Of a stretch of DNA of 56,474 nt, positions 34,324-45,415 are shown in pieces. Each line of letters begins with the position of its first letter. Within the stretch, counting starts at the first letter, position 1. Position numbers and translations under genes: made by a program. The notes beneath the pieces are model-generated. The model saw only the letters and a list, made by a program, of their open reading frames with translations. It was not told the DNA's origin and made no database searches. This stretch comes from Bacillus sp. MUM 116 (GTDB taxonomy: Bacteria > Bacillota > Bacilli > Bacillales > Cytobacillaceae), in the NCBI RefSeq assembly GCF_001866655.1, contig NZ_MLYR01000026.1:1-56474 (forward strand). Direction: 5' to 3'.

Positions 34324-35033
34324 TTATTTTCGGAATATGGAGAAAAATACCCCCCATTTTTCTTTAGGCTTTTGTATCGCTTGTTCTAAACGTTTATTAA
34401 AATCATTTTGTGAACTCCATTCTCTTTTTCTGTTGGTCCCGCAAAATTTGTATTTCTTTTTGTAAGAATTCACTTTTTTGTATTTCTTGTTGAAGCAATG
34501 TTTCGTAATGGTTCTTTTATTGTTCAAGTTAATTTTTCAATTTTAGCTTGAGTTTTTTGCGCTGAATTTCCAATGGAAGAACTTATAACATGATGATCTT
34601 GCTGGAGCCGGGAAACCGTTATTTTAAGCTGAGACATATCGTTTGTCAGTTGGAAATTCATTTCACGCGCGGCTGCCAATTCAGTTACTTAAAACATTAA
34701 AATCTCTTTTAATTGATTAGGGTCTTTGGTTAGATGTTCATATGTATCGGGTATGGAAATCTCTGTTTCATTGGACCCTTCTAATCTTTCCTTTTGTTGA
34801 TACGCAAGGTCTTTAGCTGTATCGTCTAGGGGCTTGTCCGTATCGCGTAACGCTATAAGCGCTCCTATGTCAGATTGAACAAATATATGCCGATCACCAT
34901 CTTTTAAAAACTCATATCCATTCCGCTCTAAGATTTGGCCATACTTTCGGACAGTGGGTGTTGCAATCCCCACTTCTTCTGCCACTTCCTTAGAAGAGAA
35001 AGCTGGTTCATTAGATTGTATATCACGTCGCAT
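34324..35033 (-). pseudogene. broken MerR-like HTH / DUF3967-type regulator
   Basis: The N-terminal 114 residues (34689-35033) hold a MerR-like helix-turn-helix (FSSKEVAEEVGIATPTVRKYGQILERNGY). The frame hits TAA at 34689, continues as VTELAAAREMNFQLTNDMSQ, hits TGA, and then shifts twice. A coiled-coil stretch (LLQQEIQKSEFLQKEIQ) and a C-terminal end (NKRLEQAIQKPKEKWGVFF) remain in other frames. The intact family (helix-turn-helix, coiled coil, DUF3967-like tail) is common on Bacillus plasmids and mobile DNA. At least two nonsense and two frame changes make it a pseudogene. The N-terminal part may still be made. Confidence 0.75.
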
Positions 35034-35082
35034 ATCGGACCTCCTTTTCTATTAAATATTTTAGATATATTTTCAAGTGTTA

Positions 35083-35097
35083 TATCGCCCAACGATA
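35083..35097. promoter_or_regulatory. inverted repeat upstream of the broken regulator
   Basis: TATCG-CCCAA-CGATA is a perfect dyad 50 bases upstream of the regulator start. The same dyad is conserved next to the duplicated fragment (34089-34103). It may be the autoregulatory operator. Confidence 0.4.
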
Positions 35098-35179
35098 CGA
35101 AACAAAAAAAGAACCGATCAACCTCTTCATTAAAAGTAACTATTAGAGTAGAAGTGGTAGAACTGTCCCCTTAATCTTT

Positions 35180-35605
35180 TTAGTCTTTTAACAGAAGCTT
35201 ATCCAATTCACGTACTTGATCATATGCTTTCAATAGATATTCAGGTACCAGTGTTCTTCCATATTCCCAAGCATTCTCTTCGATTTCTGCTAAAAGCTGT
35301 TCCTTTTCTTTTTCTTCACCATAAATGAGAGTCTTTAAAACTCGTGTATTTTTCCTAAACTCTAAATAATAACCAAGCTGAAGATAAAGAATAAGTTTCA
35401 CAAAATTTTCATCTGTTTCTTTAATTTTAAAGTTAATTCTCCCGTTATATCCGTTAATTTGCAGGTAGTTAAACTTTATCGTATTTGTCGATACGTTATA
35501 ACTCATAGGTGCAGTGAGTTTATCGCTGGATTCAACATTTATATTTAATTTGAGCTCTTGTAATATACTTTTAATTATCTTCTCAATATTCCACATATAA
35601 AGCAT
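35180..35605 (-). CDS. hypothetical protein
   Basis: 141 residues, no signal peptide, no membrane segment. The N-terminal half is predicted mixed alpha/beta (IKFNYLQINGYNGRINFKI); the C-terminal half is helical and acidic (EEKEKEQLLAEIEENAWEYGRTL). AAGGGTG lies seven bases before the ATG. I recognise no family. It lies just upstream of the broken regulator and may be a remnant of the same mobile or plasmid-derived segment. Confidence 0.6.
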   Translation of the reverse strand: MLYMWNIEKIIKSILQELKLNINVESSDKLTAPMSYNVSTNTIKFNYLQINGYNGRINFKIKETDENFVKLILYLQLGYYLEFRKNTRVLKTLIYGEEKEKEQLLAEIEENAWEYGRTLVPEYLLKAYDQVRELDKLLLKD

Positions 35606-35997
35606 TTTTCTTCACCCTTCCTAAAAACATTTTCAACAATAGAAATAAAAGCTTATATTGCTTCAATTTATTATATCCTTACCAAAAAGTTGTTTTAATC
35701 TAAATTGAAGCATTCTACTTTGTTTAGTAATTTATTAAACGAATTTTTACGAAAGCCGCTACCTTTTCCCAAACAAATATAAAATTGTCACATTAAAGTC
35801 GTTTTAACATTAATATACGCTACATAATGTGACAAGAGTCATTTATCATAATTTGTTATTGAACTAAACTGTTCCGTTGAACGGAAGGGATCTATTTTTT
35901 TAAAGTGATTTCTTAAAATTCCTTATTTGAAATGGAACCTAAAATACTTTTGAAGGGATTTATTTAATTGCAGTGGAATTATTTATGTAGAATGGAA
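35606..35997. other. intergenic region with a spaced inverted repeat
   Basis: About 390 AT-rich bases without a gene. They contain an 11-bp inverted repeat, TTGTCACATTA (35785-35795) and TAATGTGACAA (35825-35835). Nothing else is interpretable. Confidence 0.5.
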
Positions 35998-36042
35998 AAA
36001 AAGGCCTCTCACCAATTTAGTAAATTGATGAAAGGCCTTCTC
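35998..36042 (-). terminator. terminator of the hydantoinase-like operon
   Basis: Minus-strand AAGGCCTTTCATCAATTT pairs with AAATTGGTGAGAGGCCTT and is followed by TTTTTT. A weaker stem (AAAACCTTT/AAAGGTTTT) lies at 36113-36136 in front of it. Confidence 0.8.
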
Positions 36043-36148
36043 TTGTAGGGCGGGGTTTCTTTCCACTCGCTTGTCAATTTATAAAAGGAGGACAAAGAAA
36101 CCTTTATTGACTCTAAAACCTTTCTATTAAAAGGTTTTATAATATTTA

Positions 36149-36165
36149 TTACATCATGCCGCCCA
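36149..36165 (-). repeat. 17-bp direct repeat of the groEL 3' end
   Basis: Minus-strand TGGGCGGCATGATGTAA is identical to the last 17 bases of groEL (42074-42090), same orientation. The preceding bases read in frame as AMPYLGGMM-stop, like a chaperonin tail. Confidence 0.6.
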
Positions 36166-36224
36166 AATAAGGCATTGCATTTAGGGATTTTTTCCAATCA
36201 GAGATGAGATAAAGTCCCTGGTAT

Positions 36225-37775
36225 CTATTTCATCTTTCCTACAACTTTTACTCTTAATCTTGTTGCATTTTCCGGATGATAAGCAAGTGGTGTTTCTTCA
36301 ACTTCAACTAATTCAATCGTATCAGAAACCGCTCCAGCTAATACAGCTTGTTTCACTGCCTTTTCCTCTGCATCTTTCAATGAATCTTCACGCGGTTCCC
36401 GAGAATAGATATAAATCTGTTCATATTGCCCGCTGATTTGGGCGATTGATGCGCCAATCGCATTGGCTACACTTCCATTTTCAGTCTTTACAATATTGGA
36501 TACCCCGCGAAAGGTATCTGGAATAATAATACTGCCCCCGCCTACTAAAACTAGTTGAACATCTTCTGATGATGTTTTCATTTTATCAATTGCGTGCTCA
36601 ATTAATGAGGAAATTACCAATTGAACACGTTGAGCGAACTCTTCCTCAATATGGTCTACTAAACTCTTATCACCAACATCAGCTAACCCAAGACGAACAG
36701 CGATGTCCGTTGTAGTGAGTGTTTTCCCTCCAAAAACAAGTGCTTCCTGACCAATCTTGTATCCGACGCTATCAGGCCCTACAGTAATCTTGCCATTGTC
36801 TTCACGAACAATACTTCCCCCGCCAAGTCCAACAGAAATAATATCTGGCATTCTAAAATTTGTTCGGATATCACCTACTTCAACTGCTACAGAAGACTCT
36901 CTTGGAAATCCATCTTGTAATACTCCAATATCGGAAGTCGTACCGCCAACATCCAGAACCATCGTATTTTTAATCTGTGCTAAATAAGAAGCACCACGAA
37001 TACTATTCGTTGGTCCGCAAGCAATCGTCAAGATAGGGAATTGTTTGGCATACTCAATCGACATCAATGTTCCATCATTCTGACATAAATACACTTCTGC
37101 ACTCGAAATTCCCTCATCTTTCAACGCATGAACAAACCCATTTGTTGTCGTTTCAATTACTTTGCATAATGCAGCATTTAATATTGTCGCATTTTCTCGT
37201 TCAATTAAACCTAAAGAACCAATCAATGAAGAGCAAGAAACAGGAAATTCCTCTCCATATACTTTTTGTATAAGATCGCGTGCTCTGAGTTCTTGATCAT
37301 TTTTGATGGAGGAAAAAACGCCGACAATAGCGATTGATTCCACTTTATCTCGCCATTCCTCTAGAAGATTTTTAATTTCATCTTCATCGAATTCGCTCAA
37401 TATTTGGCCATCGTATTCATAGCCGCCATGAACCAAAGCATAATTCCCTGATAAGTTTTCAACTATATCTTTCGGCCAGGCAGTATATGGAAGGACAGAG
37501 GCAGTTGCAGGATACCCCAAGCGAATAACACCGACTTTAGCTAATTTTTTACGTTCGACAATCGCATTTGTGCATTGCGTAGTCCCTAACATCGCATGAG
37601 TAATTTTCGTCTTATCAATATCCGCTTCTTTTAATAAGTTCTGTAATGACGTTTCTATTCCTGTTTTAATATCTAAACTAGTTGGAGATTTTACACTATG
37701 AATCAAATTACGATTTTCATCTAAAATAATGGCATCTGTATTCGTTCCGCCAACATCAATTCCAATTCTATACAT
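36225..37775 (-). CDS. hydantoinase/oxoprolinase-family protein (HyuA-like)
   Basis: 516 residues with the ASKHA ATPase-type fold of hydantoinase A: N-terminal IGIDVGGTNTDAIIL, a central LDVGGTTSDIGVL and VGLGGGSIV. This family opens hydantoin-like or lactam rings with ATP. The length is that of the short HyuA form without the HyuB subunit. It overlaps the DUF917 gene by eight bases and is the third gene of a permease-DUF917-HyuA operon. The substrate is unknown; a hydantoin or related cyclic amide is the best guess. Confidence 0.88.
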   Translation of the reverse strand: MYRIGIDVGGTNTDAIILDENRNLIHSVKSPTSLDIKTGIETSLQNLLKEADIDKTKITHAMLGTTQCTNAIVERKKLAKVGVIRLGYPATASVLPYTAWPKDIVENLSGNYALVHGGYEYDGQILSEFDEDEIKNLLEEWRDKVESIAIVGVFSSIKNDQELRARDLIQKVYGEEFPVSCSSLIGSLGLIERENATILNAALCKVIETTTNGFVHALKDEGISSAEVYLCQNDGTLMSIEYAKQFPILTIACGPTNSIRGASYLAQIKNTMVLDVGGTTSDIGVLQDGFPRESSVAVEVGDIRTNFRMPDIISVGLGGGSIVREDNGKITVGPDSVGYKIGQEALVFGGKTLTTTDIAVRLGLADVGDKSLVDHIEEEFAQRVQLVISSLIEHAIDKMKTSSEDVQLVLVGGGSIIIPDTFRGVSNIVKTENGSVANAIGASIAQISGQYEQIYIYSREPREDSLKDAEEKAVKQAVLAGAVSDTIELVEVEETPLAYHPENATRLRVKVVGKMK

Positions 37776-38871
37776 GCTCTAAAACCACCTTTTTAACCAG
37801 TTCCTCAATTGGAACATAATCGTAATCATATCCAAAATATCTTGGGCCTGCTGTTTCGATTCCCTTTTCTGTTCTCCATTTTTCATGGGCTGGTAATCCA
37901 ATCACACGTACACGTTTTCCATATTTTAAGCTTTCAGTTGTAACTGGCAATAAAGTTTCATAATCCACTAGACAAAGTAAATCCGGGGTCATAGCGACAA
38001 CTTGATCATTTTTTTCAGCAATAAGATTTTCATTTTGAAAATGAACCTTCATATTTTCGCCTTTATTCCTGTCAATTCCTTCAAGATTCATTTTCCCAAG
38101 GTTAAATCCTCCCTTGGTTTCTCGAATTACATCGATAATCTTACCTTGGAATAATTGATAACCAGAAACCAGATTTAACAATTCCTGAAGTTTTTCTTTC
38201 GCATCTTTGCCTTTGGATGAAATAATTTCACCAATCTTTTCTGAAAGTGTAATGATCTGATGGACCCCGCTCTTTTTTAACTGAGCACCGGTCGTTGGAT
38301 ACAAACTAACTAAAGTGCTTGCTCCCATCTCAACAGTGGCTGTTCGGGCCAAACGTTCTGTCCATTTATTATCAATTGTTTCGAAAATCCCTATATTTCC
38401 CTTTTCATCTGTAATCGCCATTGGCGTTGCTGAAATACCATCTAGGTGAAAGGTCACCATTTGCAATTCTGGGAATGCCCTTCCCATACCATCGCAATCA
38501 ATGAGAGGCAACCCCAGCTGGGCTGCCACTACAATTGGAACCATGGAATTTACTCCACCCGCTTCCATGGGATACGTTCCTGCGATTTTTTCTTCCCCTA
38601 AATATTTAGCTAACTTTTGGAAAACCTTAACAAACTCATCCCCTCTAGGAAATTTCTCTACTAAAACAGAGGGGGCCCCCATCATAGCTGCTGGAATAAA
38701 AAAGTCTTCATCTTCTATTTCACCAACCGAATATAACCTTACAGGTCCATTTTTTTCAATTGCAGAAAGAGCCATTAATTTCCCTATATAGGGATCTCCC
38801 CCTCCACCTGTTCCTAAAAATGCAGCGCCGATCGCAATTTTTTCAATAGCTTCTTTATCTAAATATCTCAT
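37768..38871 (-). CDS. DUF917 family protein (S-methyl-thiohydantoin desulfurase-like)
   Basis: 367 residues. It shows the typical DUF917 opening (AIEKIAIGAAFLGTGGGGDP) and LIDCDGMGRAFPELQM. The family is also known as S-Me-THD after a thiohydantoin desulfurase, and members almost always sit beside HyuA-like ATPases. Overlaps on both sides (four bases with the permease, eight with hyuA) show co-translation. Desulfuration or hydrolysis of a hydantoin-like ring is an inference from the family. Confidence 0.85.
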   Translation of the reverse strand: MRYLDKEAIEKIAIGAAFLGTGGGGDPYIGKLMALSAIEKNGPVRLYSVGEIEDEDFFIPAAMMGAPSVLVEKFPRGDEFVKVFQKLAKYLGEEKIAGTYPMEAGGVNSMVPIVVAAQLGLPLIDCDGMGRAFPELQMVTFHLDGISATPMAITDEKGNIGIFETIDNKWTERLARTATVEMGASTLVSLYPTTGAQLKKSGVHQIITLSEKIGEIISSKGKDAKEKLQELLNLVSGYQLFQGKIIDVIRETKGGFNLGKMNLEGIDRNKGENMKVHFQNENLIAEKNDQVVAMTPDLLCLVDYETLLPVTTESLKYGKRVRVIGLPAHEKWRTEKGIETAGPRYFGYDYDYVPIEELVKKVVLEHV

Positions 38872-40136
38872 TTATTTTCCTCCAATATGACTGTTTTTTG
38901 AGCAGTGAAATGATATCCAACTAAATAAATAACAAATGAAATGACAATACCAATCAATGGCTGATTATTTACTTGCGGCAAACTTGGAAATAAGGATAAA
39001 ACAACCGGTATACTGGCAATGACAGCCCCTACAAGCCAAGAAAAAACGCCTAAACGATTGATGCCATCAACTTCTTTCCAGGAATTTTTATCCCCTTTAT
39101 TCATTGCCCAATAAGAAGCAATCATGACACCAGCTACTGGTGGAATCATGGCGGACAAAATGGACATAATTGGTGTAAAATAATTTAATATGCCAACCAC
39201 GGCCAACACGGTCCCAATCGTTCCGGCAACACCGACGGCTAATTTTTCTTTTTCCTTTGATATGTTAAAAACATTAATTAAAGCAAATCCACCCGAAATG
39301 GCATTCACCAGGTTTGTTTTCCATGTCGCTAAAATCAAAGCGACACCGCCAATAAATGGAGTGGCGATTTTTAAAAAAGCAGCAGTAATATCACTAGTTT
39401 GATAAGCGATTGTTAAAACAGCTCCTACTCCAATCATAAATACTCCAGCAGGTATAATTCCAAAGATTGCTGCTTTCAAAACATCGGATCGTTTTTTGGA
39501 AAATTGAGAATAATCACCCGCTATCACCGCACCTAATGCAAAGGAACCAATCGTTACAGCGAGTCCATCCATAAAACTCATATTACCTTTAGGCTTGTAA
39601 TTCTGAACAATCTGTAAATGATCACCATTCAATGTTTGAGCCAAACCATATACACTAATGACAACTAATAAAGGAACTGCAATATAACTTAATACCCTCA
39701 GTACTTTAACTCCATAAATGGCTGATATCACCATCACCATGCCACTTAAGAAAGAAGCTAATGGAACTGGCATCGTAATATCAAACACAGCTAACAAACT
39801 AGCTAACGCTGCCCCGCAAACATTCGCTTGGATTCCAAACCAACCTAAGCAGGCAATTGCTAAAATAATGGATATGATCGTGCGTGACCCTTTTTTACCA
39901 AACACTTGTCCTGCGACTTGGACTGTTGGCTTCCCTAAATCACTGCTTTGAATCCCCTGTAAAATCATGAGAACTACTACAATTGAATATCCAACAAAAG
40001 TTGCCAATAATGCCTTAGGTAAGCTCATACCGCTTATTAATGCATTTCCAACTAAAAGACTTGGTATGCAAACCAGTGCTCCAGCCCAGATGATCCCCAG
40101 GCTAAACCATGACTGATATTTTCCGTTCGTTCCCAT
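38868..40136 (-). CDS. cytosine/purine-type permease (NCS1/CodB-like)
   Basis: A 422-residue permease with about 12 membrane segments, resembling CodB/CytX-type transporters (GWFGIQANVCGAALASLL, DYSQFSKKRSDVLKA, ATWKTNLVNAISGG). It should import the ring compound degraded by the two enzymes downstream. ATG 40136 is chosen because GGAGGG lies six bases upstream; a frame from 40211 crosses the promoter. A TATAAT (40176-40181) with a poor -35 precedes it, which suits an activator-dependent promoter. Confidence 0.87.
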   Translation of the reverse strand: MGTNGKYQSWFSLGIIWAGALVCIPSLLVGNALISGMSLPKALLATFVGYSIVVVLMILQGIQSSDLGKPTVQVAGQVFGKKGSRTIISIILAIACLGWFGIQANVCGAALASLLAVFDITMPVPLASFLSGMVMVISAIYGVKVLRVLSYIAVPLLVVISVYGLAQTLNGDHLQIVQNYKPKGNMSFMDGLAVTIGSFALGAVIAGDYSQFSKKRSDVLKAAIFGIIPAGVFMIGVGAVLTIAYQTSDITAAFLKIATPFIGGVALILATWKTNLVNAISGGFALINVFNISKEKEKLAVGVAGTIGTVLAVVGILNYFTPIMSILSAMIPPVAGVMIASYWAMNKGDKNSWKEVDGINRLGVFSWLVGAVIASIPVVLSLFPSLPQVNNQPLIGIVISFVIYLVGYHFTAQKTVILEENK

Positions 40137-40225
40137 AAAGCTCCCTCCAATAGTTCTTAATAAATTATTTTTCTTATTATAAAAGAAAAGATAGAGTCGA
40201 GTCTTTTTCAAAAACGAAAAAAAAA

Positions 40226-40261
40226 TCCGAAATTTTTGTCACCTCAACAAAATTTCGGATT
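40226..40261 (-). terminator. terminator of the PucR-type regulator gene
   Basis: Minus-strand AATCCGAAATTTTGT pairs with ACAAAAATTTCGGATT and is followed by a long T run. Confidence 0.85.
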
Positions 40262-40264
40262 AAT

Positions 40265-41869
40265 CTAACTATTAATCAATCGGTAGATCATACAGGCTAT
40301 ATACACATCGTAAAATTCGGAATAAACGGTTACATCATATCCAATCAGTTCACTAATCTTTTTGATTCGATACTTCACTGTATTTTTGTGAATAAATAGA
40401 AGCTTCGCACCCGTATCAAAATTCCCATTTGCATCCAAGAGAAAGGTCATCAATGTCTTTAAAGACTCTTGGTCATCTAGAATGGGGGAAATTACTGACA
40501 AACATTCTTCAATTATTTCTTCCCCTTGTATACTCAAATCCATGGCACGCTTCATTGAACGAATTTCTGCTGCTGTAAACAATTGACGCTGATGATAGAC
40601 TGTATGGACTTTCTTCCCCACATCATTCACCAACTGATACATACGACGCACATCTTGAGTATTTCTCATTTTCGGGGAATAAATAACTTCCGAAATTTGA
40701 GACAAGTAATTTGTCGTTTCAATAAACTCCTTCGCAATTTCAAACTCATGATACTTATAGGAATAATTCCCCAAAAGGACAATCATACAATGATCAATCG
40801 TTTGAATAACCGCAGTTTTATAATATTTTGAAACTTGCTCCCTCAATTCTTCTCTTATATTCTTTTCTTCCGATAAATCCTTAATATAAACTAACCACAT
40901 CATTTCGATTGCAGAAACATCAATATGAAGCAAATTTGCTAATCTTCGCATTTTTTCACTTTCATCGTTAACAATCGCCTTTACTAAAGCATATTCACTC
41001 ACTTCATCATGCTTGTCTCCCCACAAATTAATAGCCACTTGTACAACTTCACTAATTTTTTCAATGGTTTTAGCCGGTAATTTCGTATTCTCTTTAATAA
41101 GAAATAGATATAGGATCTCTCCGTTTTTTTGGTGAATACTTTTATATTCAACAAAACAGAGTATATCATTAATTTCCAAATCCTCATTTCTCTTTTGGCC
41201 ATTCATAATATATTGTGAAAATTCCCGGACAACTTTTAGAACATCTAAAGATGAATTTCGCGGCCACATTACTTGATTCACAATATCGAAATTAGTATTC
41301 GTCAGCAGGATATTAGCTTTCAGGCGATCTGAAAGTAATTTTAGTGTAATCTCCACACTCCGTAAATGTTCTGGCAACAAGGAAACCTTTTCTAAAGATT
41401 CATTAACAAAATTATCATTAACTGCCTGATTACTCACAATCGCTTCCATCACTTCATAGATCACTTCATTATAGCGAAGAGAATAATCGTTTTTAGGCAT
41501 ACAAATGATAATAAAATCTCGAGAGTCTGCTAATTGCAGTACTTCCTCCGGGATCTCAGGCATAATAATTCCCACATAATATAAAATCAGCCCTAATTCC
41601 CCCAGATCATGTAAGTGTTGAATGGTTTCACATTGTTTTTCCACACTATCTTTAATGGAATAAAAGGAGCTGATGACAAGTTCCTCCGCATACCACTCTT
41701 CTTGAACTGTTAAGATATTCTGAGAGAAAAAATCAAAATTAGACACTTCCAACACAGATAAAGAGGAGACCGTTCGATTAAGGTTATTTTTTCCGGTTAA
41801 CACCTCTGCTCCTCTAAATGATGGCAATTGCAGTATGTCTTTAACTGTTACCCCATTTTCATTCACCAC
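40265..41869 (-). CDS. PucR-family transcriptional regulator
   Basis: 534 residues. The N-terminal PucR sensor domain (about 8-125, VKDILQLPSFRGAEVLTG) and a central GGDEF-like region are followed by the C-terminal helix-turn-helix LLFIHKNTVKYRIKKISELIGYD. PucR-type regulators activate purine or amino-acid catabolic genes in response to intermediates. It lies upstream of the permease-DUF917-hyuA operon in the same direction and ends in its own terminator, so it probably controls that operon. Confidence 0.88.
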   Translation of the reverse strand: MVNENGVTVKDILQLPSFRGAEVLTGKNNLNRTVSSLSVLEVSNFDFFSQNILTVQEEWYAEELVISSFYSIKDSVEKQCETIQHLHDLGELGLILYYVGIIMPEIPEEVLQLADSRDFIIICMPKNDYSLRYNEVIYEVMEAIVSNQAVNDNFVNESLEKVSLLPEHLRSVEITLKLLSDRLKANILLTNTNFDIVNQVMWPRNSSLDVLKVVREFSQYIMNGQKRNEDLEINDILCFVEYKSIHQKNGEILYLFLIKENTKLPAKTIEKISEVVQVAINLWGDKHDEVSEYALVKAIVNDESEKMRRLANLLHIDVSAIEMMWLVYIKDLSEEKNIREELREQVSKYYKTAVIQTIDHCMIVLLGNYSYKYHEFEIAKEFIETTNYLSQISEVIYSPKMRNTQDVRRMYQLVNDVGKKVHTVYHQRQLFTAAEIRSMKRAMDLSIQGEEIIEECLSVISPILDDQESLKTLMTFLLDANGNFDTGAKLLFIHKNTVKYRIKKISELIGYDVTVYSEFYDVYIACMIYRLINS

Positions 41870-41948
41870 CTATTCTCCTATTTATAAACTTTAGGCTCTG
41901 CTCAGATTGTCATTGAAAAAATCTCGAAATGGAATTATTTATCAGTAT

Positions 41949-41987
41949 AGAAAAACCACTTCCTAATTTATTAGGAAGTGGTTTTTG
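41949..41987 (-). terminator. groEL terminator
   Basis: Stem AAAAACCACTTCCTAAT / ATTAGGAAGTGGTTTTT with T residues on both strands. It can serve groESL on the minus strand. Confidence 0.85.
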
Positions 41988-42073
41988 CTATTTATATAAG
42001 TTTTTCACATGACTACTTCTCAATATGGGGGAAAATAGTGTTACCTATTTCTTTAATGCAGGGCTTAAAAGCC

Positions 42074-43705
<1,632 letters not shown>

Positions 43706-43751
43706 TCAAAAACCTCCTCGAATTTTTTAAACCTCTATATTTTTTCTTACC

Positions 43752-44039
43752 TTATTCGCCGATAACAGCAAGAACGTCACTTTCACGAAGTAATAAATAT
43801 TCTGTACCCTGGTATTTCACTTCTGTACCAGCATACTTTGAGAAGATAATACGATCTCCTACAGAAACTTCAAGTGCTACACGTTCGCCATTTTCAAGCA
43901 CGCGGCCAGTACCTACGGCAACAACTTTTCCTTCTTGAGGCTTTTCTTTAGCTGAGTCCGGTAAAACGATACCGCTTGCAGTTTTTTCTTCTGATTCGAC
44001 AAGCTCAATGACAATACGATCACCTAATGGTCTTAACAA
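43752..44039 (-). CDS. groES: 10-kDa co-chaperonin GroES
   Basis: 95 residues starting [14 protein letters not shown] and containing the mobile loop [21 protein letters not shown]. It caps GroEL. The start is TTG at 44039, with GAGGAGG nine bases upstream. A frame extended to 44057 would include the ribosome site in the coding region. It is the first gene of the CIRCE-regulated groESL operon. Confidence 0.97.
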   Translation of the reverse strand: MLRPLGDRIVIELVESEEKTASGIVLPDSAKEKPQEGKVVAVGTGRVLENGERVALEVSVGDRIIFSKYAGTEVKYQGTEYLLLRESDVLAVIGE

Positions 44040-44078
44040 ATCAAACAACCTCCTCAAAATTATATGTAATCTGACTTA

Positions 44079-44105
44079 TTAGCACTCTGTCGTTATGAGT
44101 GCTAA
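44079..44105. promoter_or_regulatory. CIRCE operator (HrcA site)
   Basis: Perfect TTAGCACTC-N9-GAGTGCTAA between the promoter and groES. HrcA binds here and represses groESL until heat shock. Confidence 0.97.
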
Positions 44106-44115
44106 CACAATTATT

Positions 44116-44144
44116 ATAATAATGAATTTAACCATCTTTTGCAA
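44116..44144 (-). promoter_or_regulatory. groESL promoter
   Basis: Minus-strand TTGCAA (44139-44144) and TATTAT (44116-44121) with 17 bp between. The transcript would begin next to the CIRCE element, as in other Bacillus species. Confidence 0.7.
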
Positions 44145-44363
44145 GTTGGATGCATAATTTTTTTAGAAAAAAATAAAGAAAAGTATAGCCTCTTTTGTAC
44201 GGGCTCAGCTTATCATTTTTTACAACTTTACAAGTATATGAATCCTGTGAAATTCTATACATTTGATTTTTAAAAAGTTTCTAAATTGAAACAAGAGCGG
44301 TTTTAAGAGTAGAATGAAGCATACAAAGAAAATTTCTGGTTAATTTTAAAAGGAGAGAAATCA

Positions 44364-45086
44364 TTGAAACGGGAATATTGGACCATCTTAATTGTTTATA
44401 TTGCCATGCAGTTTTCAAGCCTTGCCGGTGTCCCCTTATTGATGTACGGCTTTAAAATATCTGGAATCAGCCAAAGACTTGCGGTGCCAGTCTGGCTGGT
44501 GATTAGTTTTACCCTGGCACTTATTATCACCCTCTTTATTTTACGAAAAGAAATGCGAAACGATAGCCGGAGCGAAAAAGGAACTTCCCTCGGCCTCTCG
44601 ATTATTTGGGCCATTTTTGGAGTGTTTTTAGCACTCTTCGCCCAAGCCATTGCTGCAAATATCGAAAGGCTGATTGGTGTGGAAATGGGATCGGAAAATA
44701 CAAAGGACATCATCCGTATTATCGAGACCTTTCCATTAGCGATCCTGGTCAGCTCGATTTTTGGCCCGATATTAGAAGAAATTGTGTTTCGAAAAATCCT
44801 TTTCGGATCGCTGTATAAGCGTTTTAACTTTTTTGTTTCAGCCATTATCAGCTCGGTCATCTTTGCCTTGGCGCATATGGAACCGAAACATGTTCTTCTT
44901 TATTCGGCAATGGGCTTTACATTCGCCTTTCTTTATGTAAAAACGAAACATATTTTAGTACCGATTTTTGCTCATGTGACGATGAATACTATGGTTGTCA
45001 TTGTTCAGTCCGCTTACAAAGACGATATTGAAAAATTAATCCGCGATGCAGAATCGATGCAAAACTTTATCGGAGGATTTTTATGA
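44364..45086 (+). CDS. ydiL: CPBP-family intramembrane metalloprotease/endopeptidase (YdiL-like)
   Basis: 240 residues with about seven membrane segments and the three Abi/CPBP motifs: EEIVFRKILFG (EExxxR), FALAHM (FxxxH) and HVTMNTM (HxxxN). These are the active-site elements of the Rce1-like glutamic/intramembrane proteases. The start is TTG with AAAGGAGAG upstream. It is divergent from groESL and overlaps ydiK by four bases. The substrate is unknown. Confidence 0.9.
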   Translation: MKREYWTILIVYIAMQFSSLAGVPLLMYGFKISGISQRLAVPVWLVISFTLALIITLFILRKEMRNDSRSEKGTSLGLSIIWAIFGVFLALFAQAIAANIERLIGVEMGSENTKDIIRIIETFPLAILVSSIFGPILEEIVFRKILFGSLYKRFNFFVSAIISSVIFALAHMEPKHVLLYSAMGFTFAFLYVKTKHILVPIFAHVTMNTMVVIVQSAYKDDIEKLIRDAESMQNFIGGFL

Positions 45087-45283
45087 GACGTTCACCATTG
45101 TTTTCCAGCTTCATTTACTTCCTGCTTGGATGTTTATTTACATATTTTGCGATTCATGATGTAAATCAAAATGGCTGGGGGTTTTTCAGCTATCTGCTTG
45201 TCCTATTAGCGACATTTGATTTCGGCTCAGGCCTCAAATTATTTTTCTTTTATGCGAAGTATAAGGATCAGTTGAAAAAATAA
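45083..45283 (+). CDS. ydiK: YdiK-like small membrane protein
   Basis: 66 residues with two membrane helices (about 8-24 and 32-53) and a basic end (YKDQLKK). It matches the YdiK/DUF4305 type, which neighbours ydiL and groES in B. subtilis too. The ATG overlaps the ydiL stop (ATGA). Function unknown. Confidence 0.8.
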   Translation: MRRSPLFSSFIYFLLGCLFTYFAIHDVNQNGWGFFSYLLVLLATFDFGSGLKLFFFYAKYKDQLKK

Positions 45284-45286
45284 TGT

Positions 45287-45323
45287 AAAAAGCAGCCCTT
45301 AAATTTATTGGAGCTGCTTTTTT
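45287..45323 (+). terminator. terminator of ydiL-ydiK
   Basis: AAAAAGCAGC pairs with GCTGCTTTTTT just after the ydiK stop. Confidence 0.8.
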
Positions 45324-45415
45324 GTGGGGGATTTTGACAAAAATTCGTATTAATTCGTTAAAATGTCTCTCCAGACTCTGTAGAGGGACAAAAACTTGAG
45401 TTGAAAAATATCCTC

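Noticed and set aside
34324..34527. Separate small basic gene
   Set aside because: It covers the C-terminal remains of the broken MerR/DUF3967-type gene and mostly reads the wrong frame.
35806..35850. Fnr/Crp site (TGTGAC...GTCATT)
   Set aside because: The second half deviates from TCACA and no gene with a suitable start lies nearby.
36009..36197. Minus-strand frame after hyuA
   Set aside because: It crosses a terminator hairpin and the groEL-tail repeat; no start signal.
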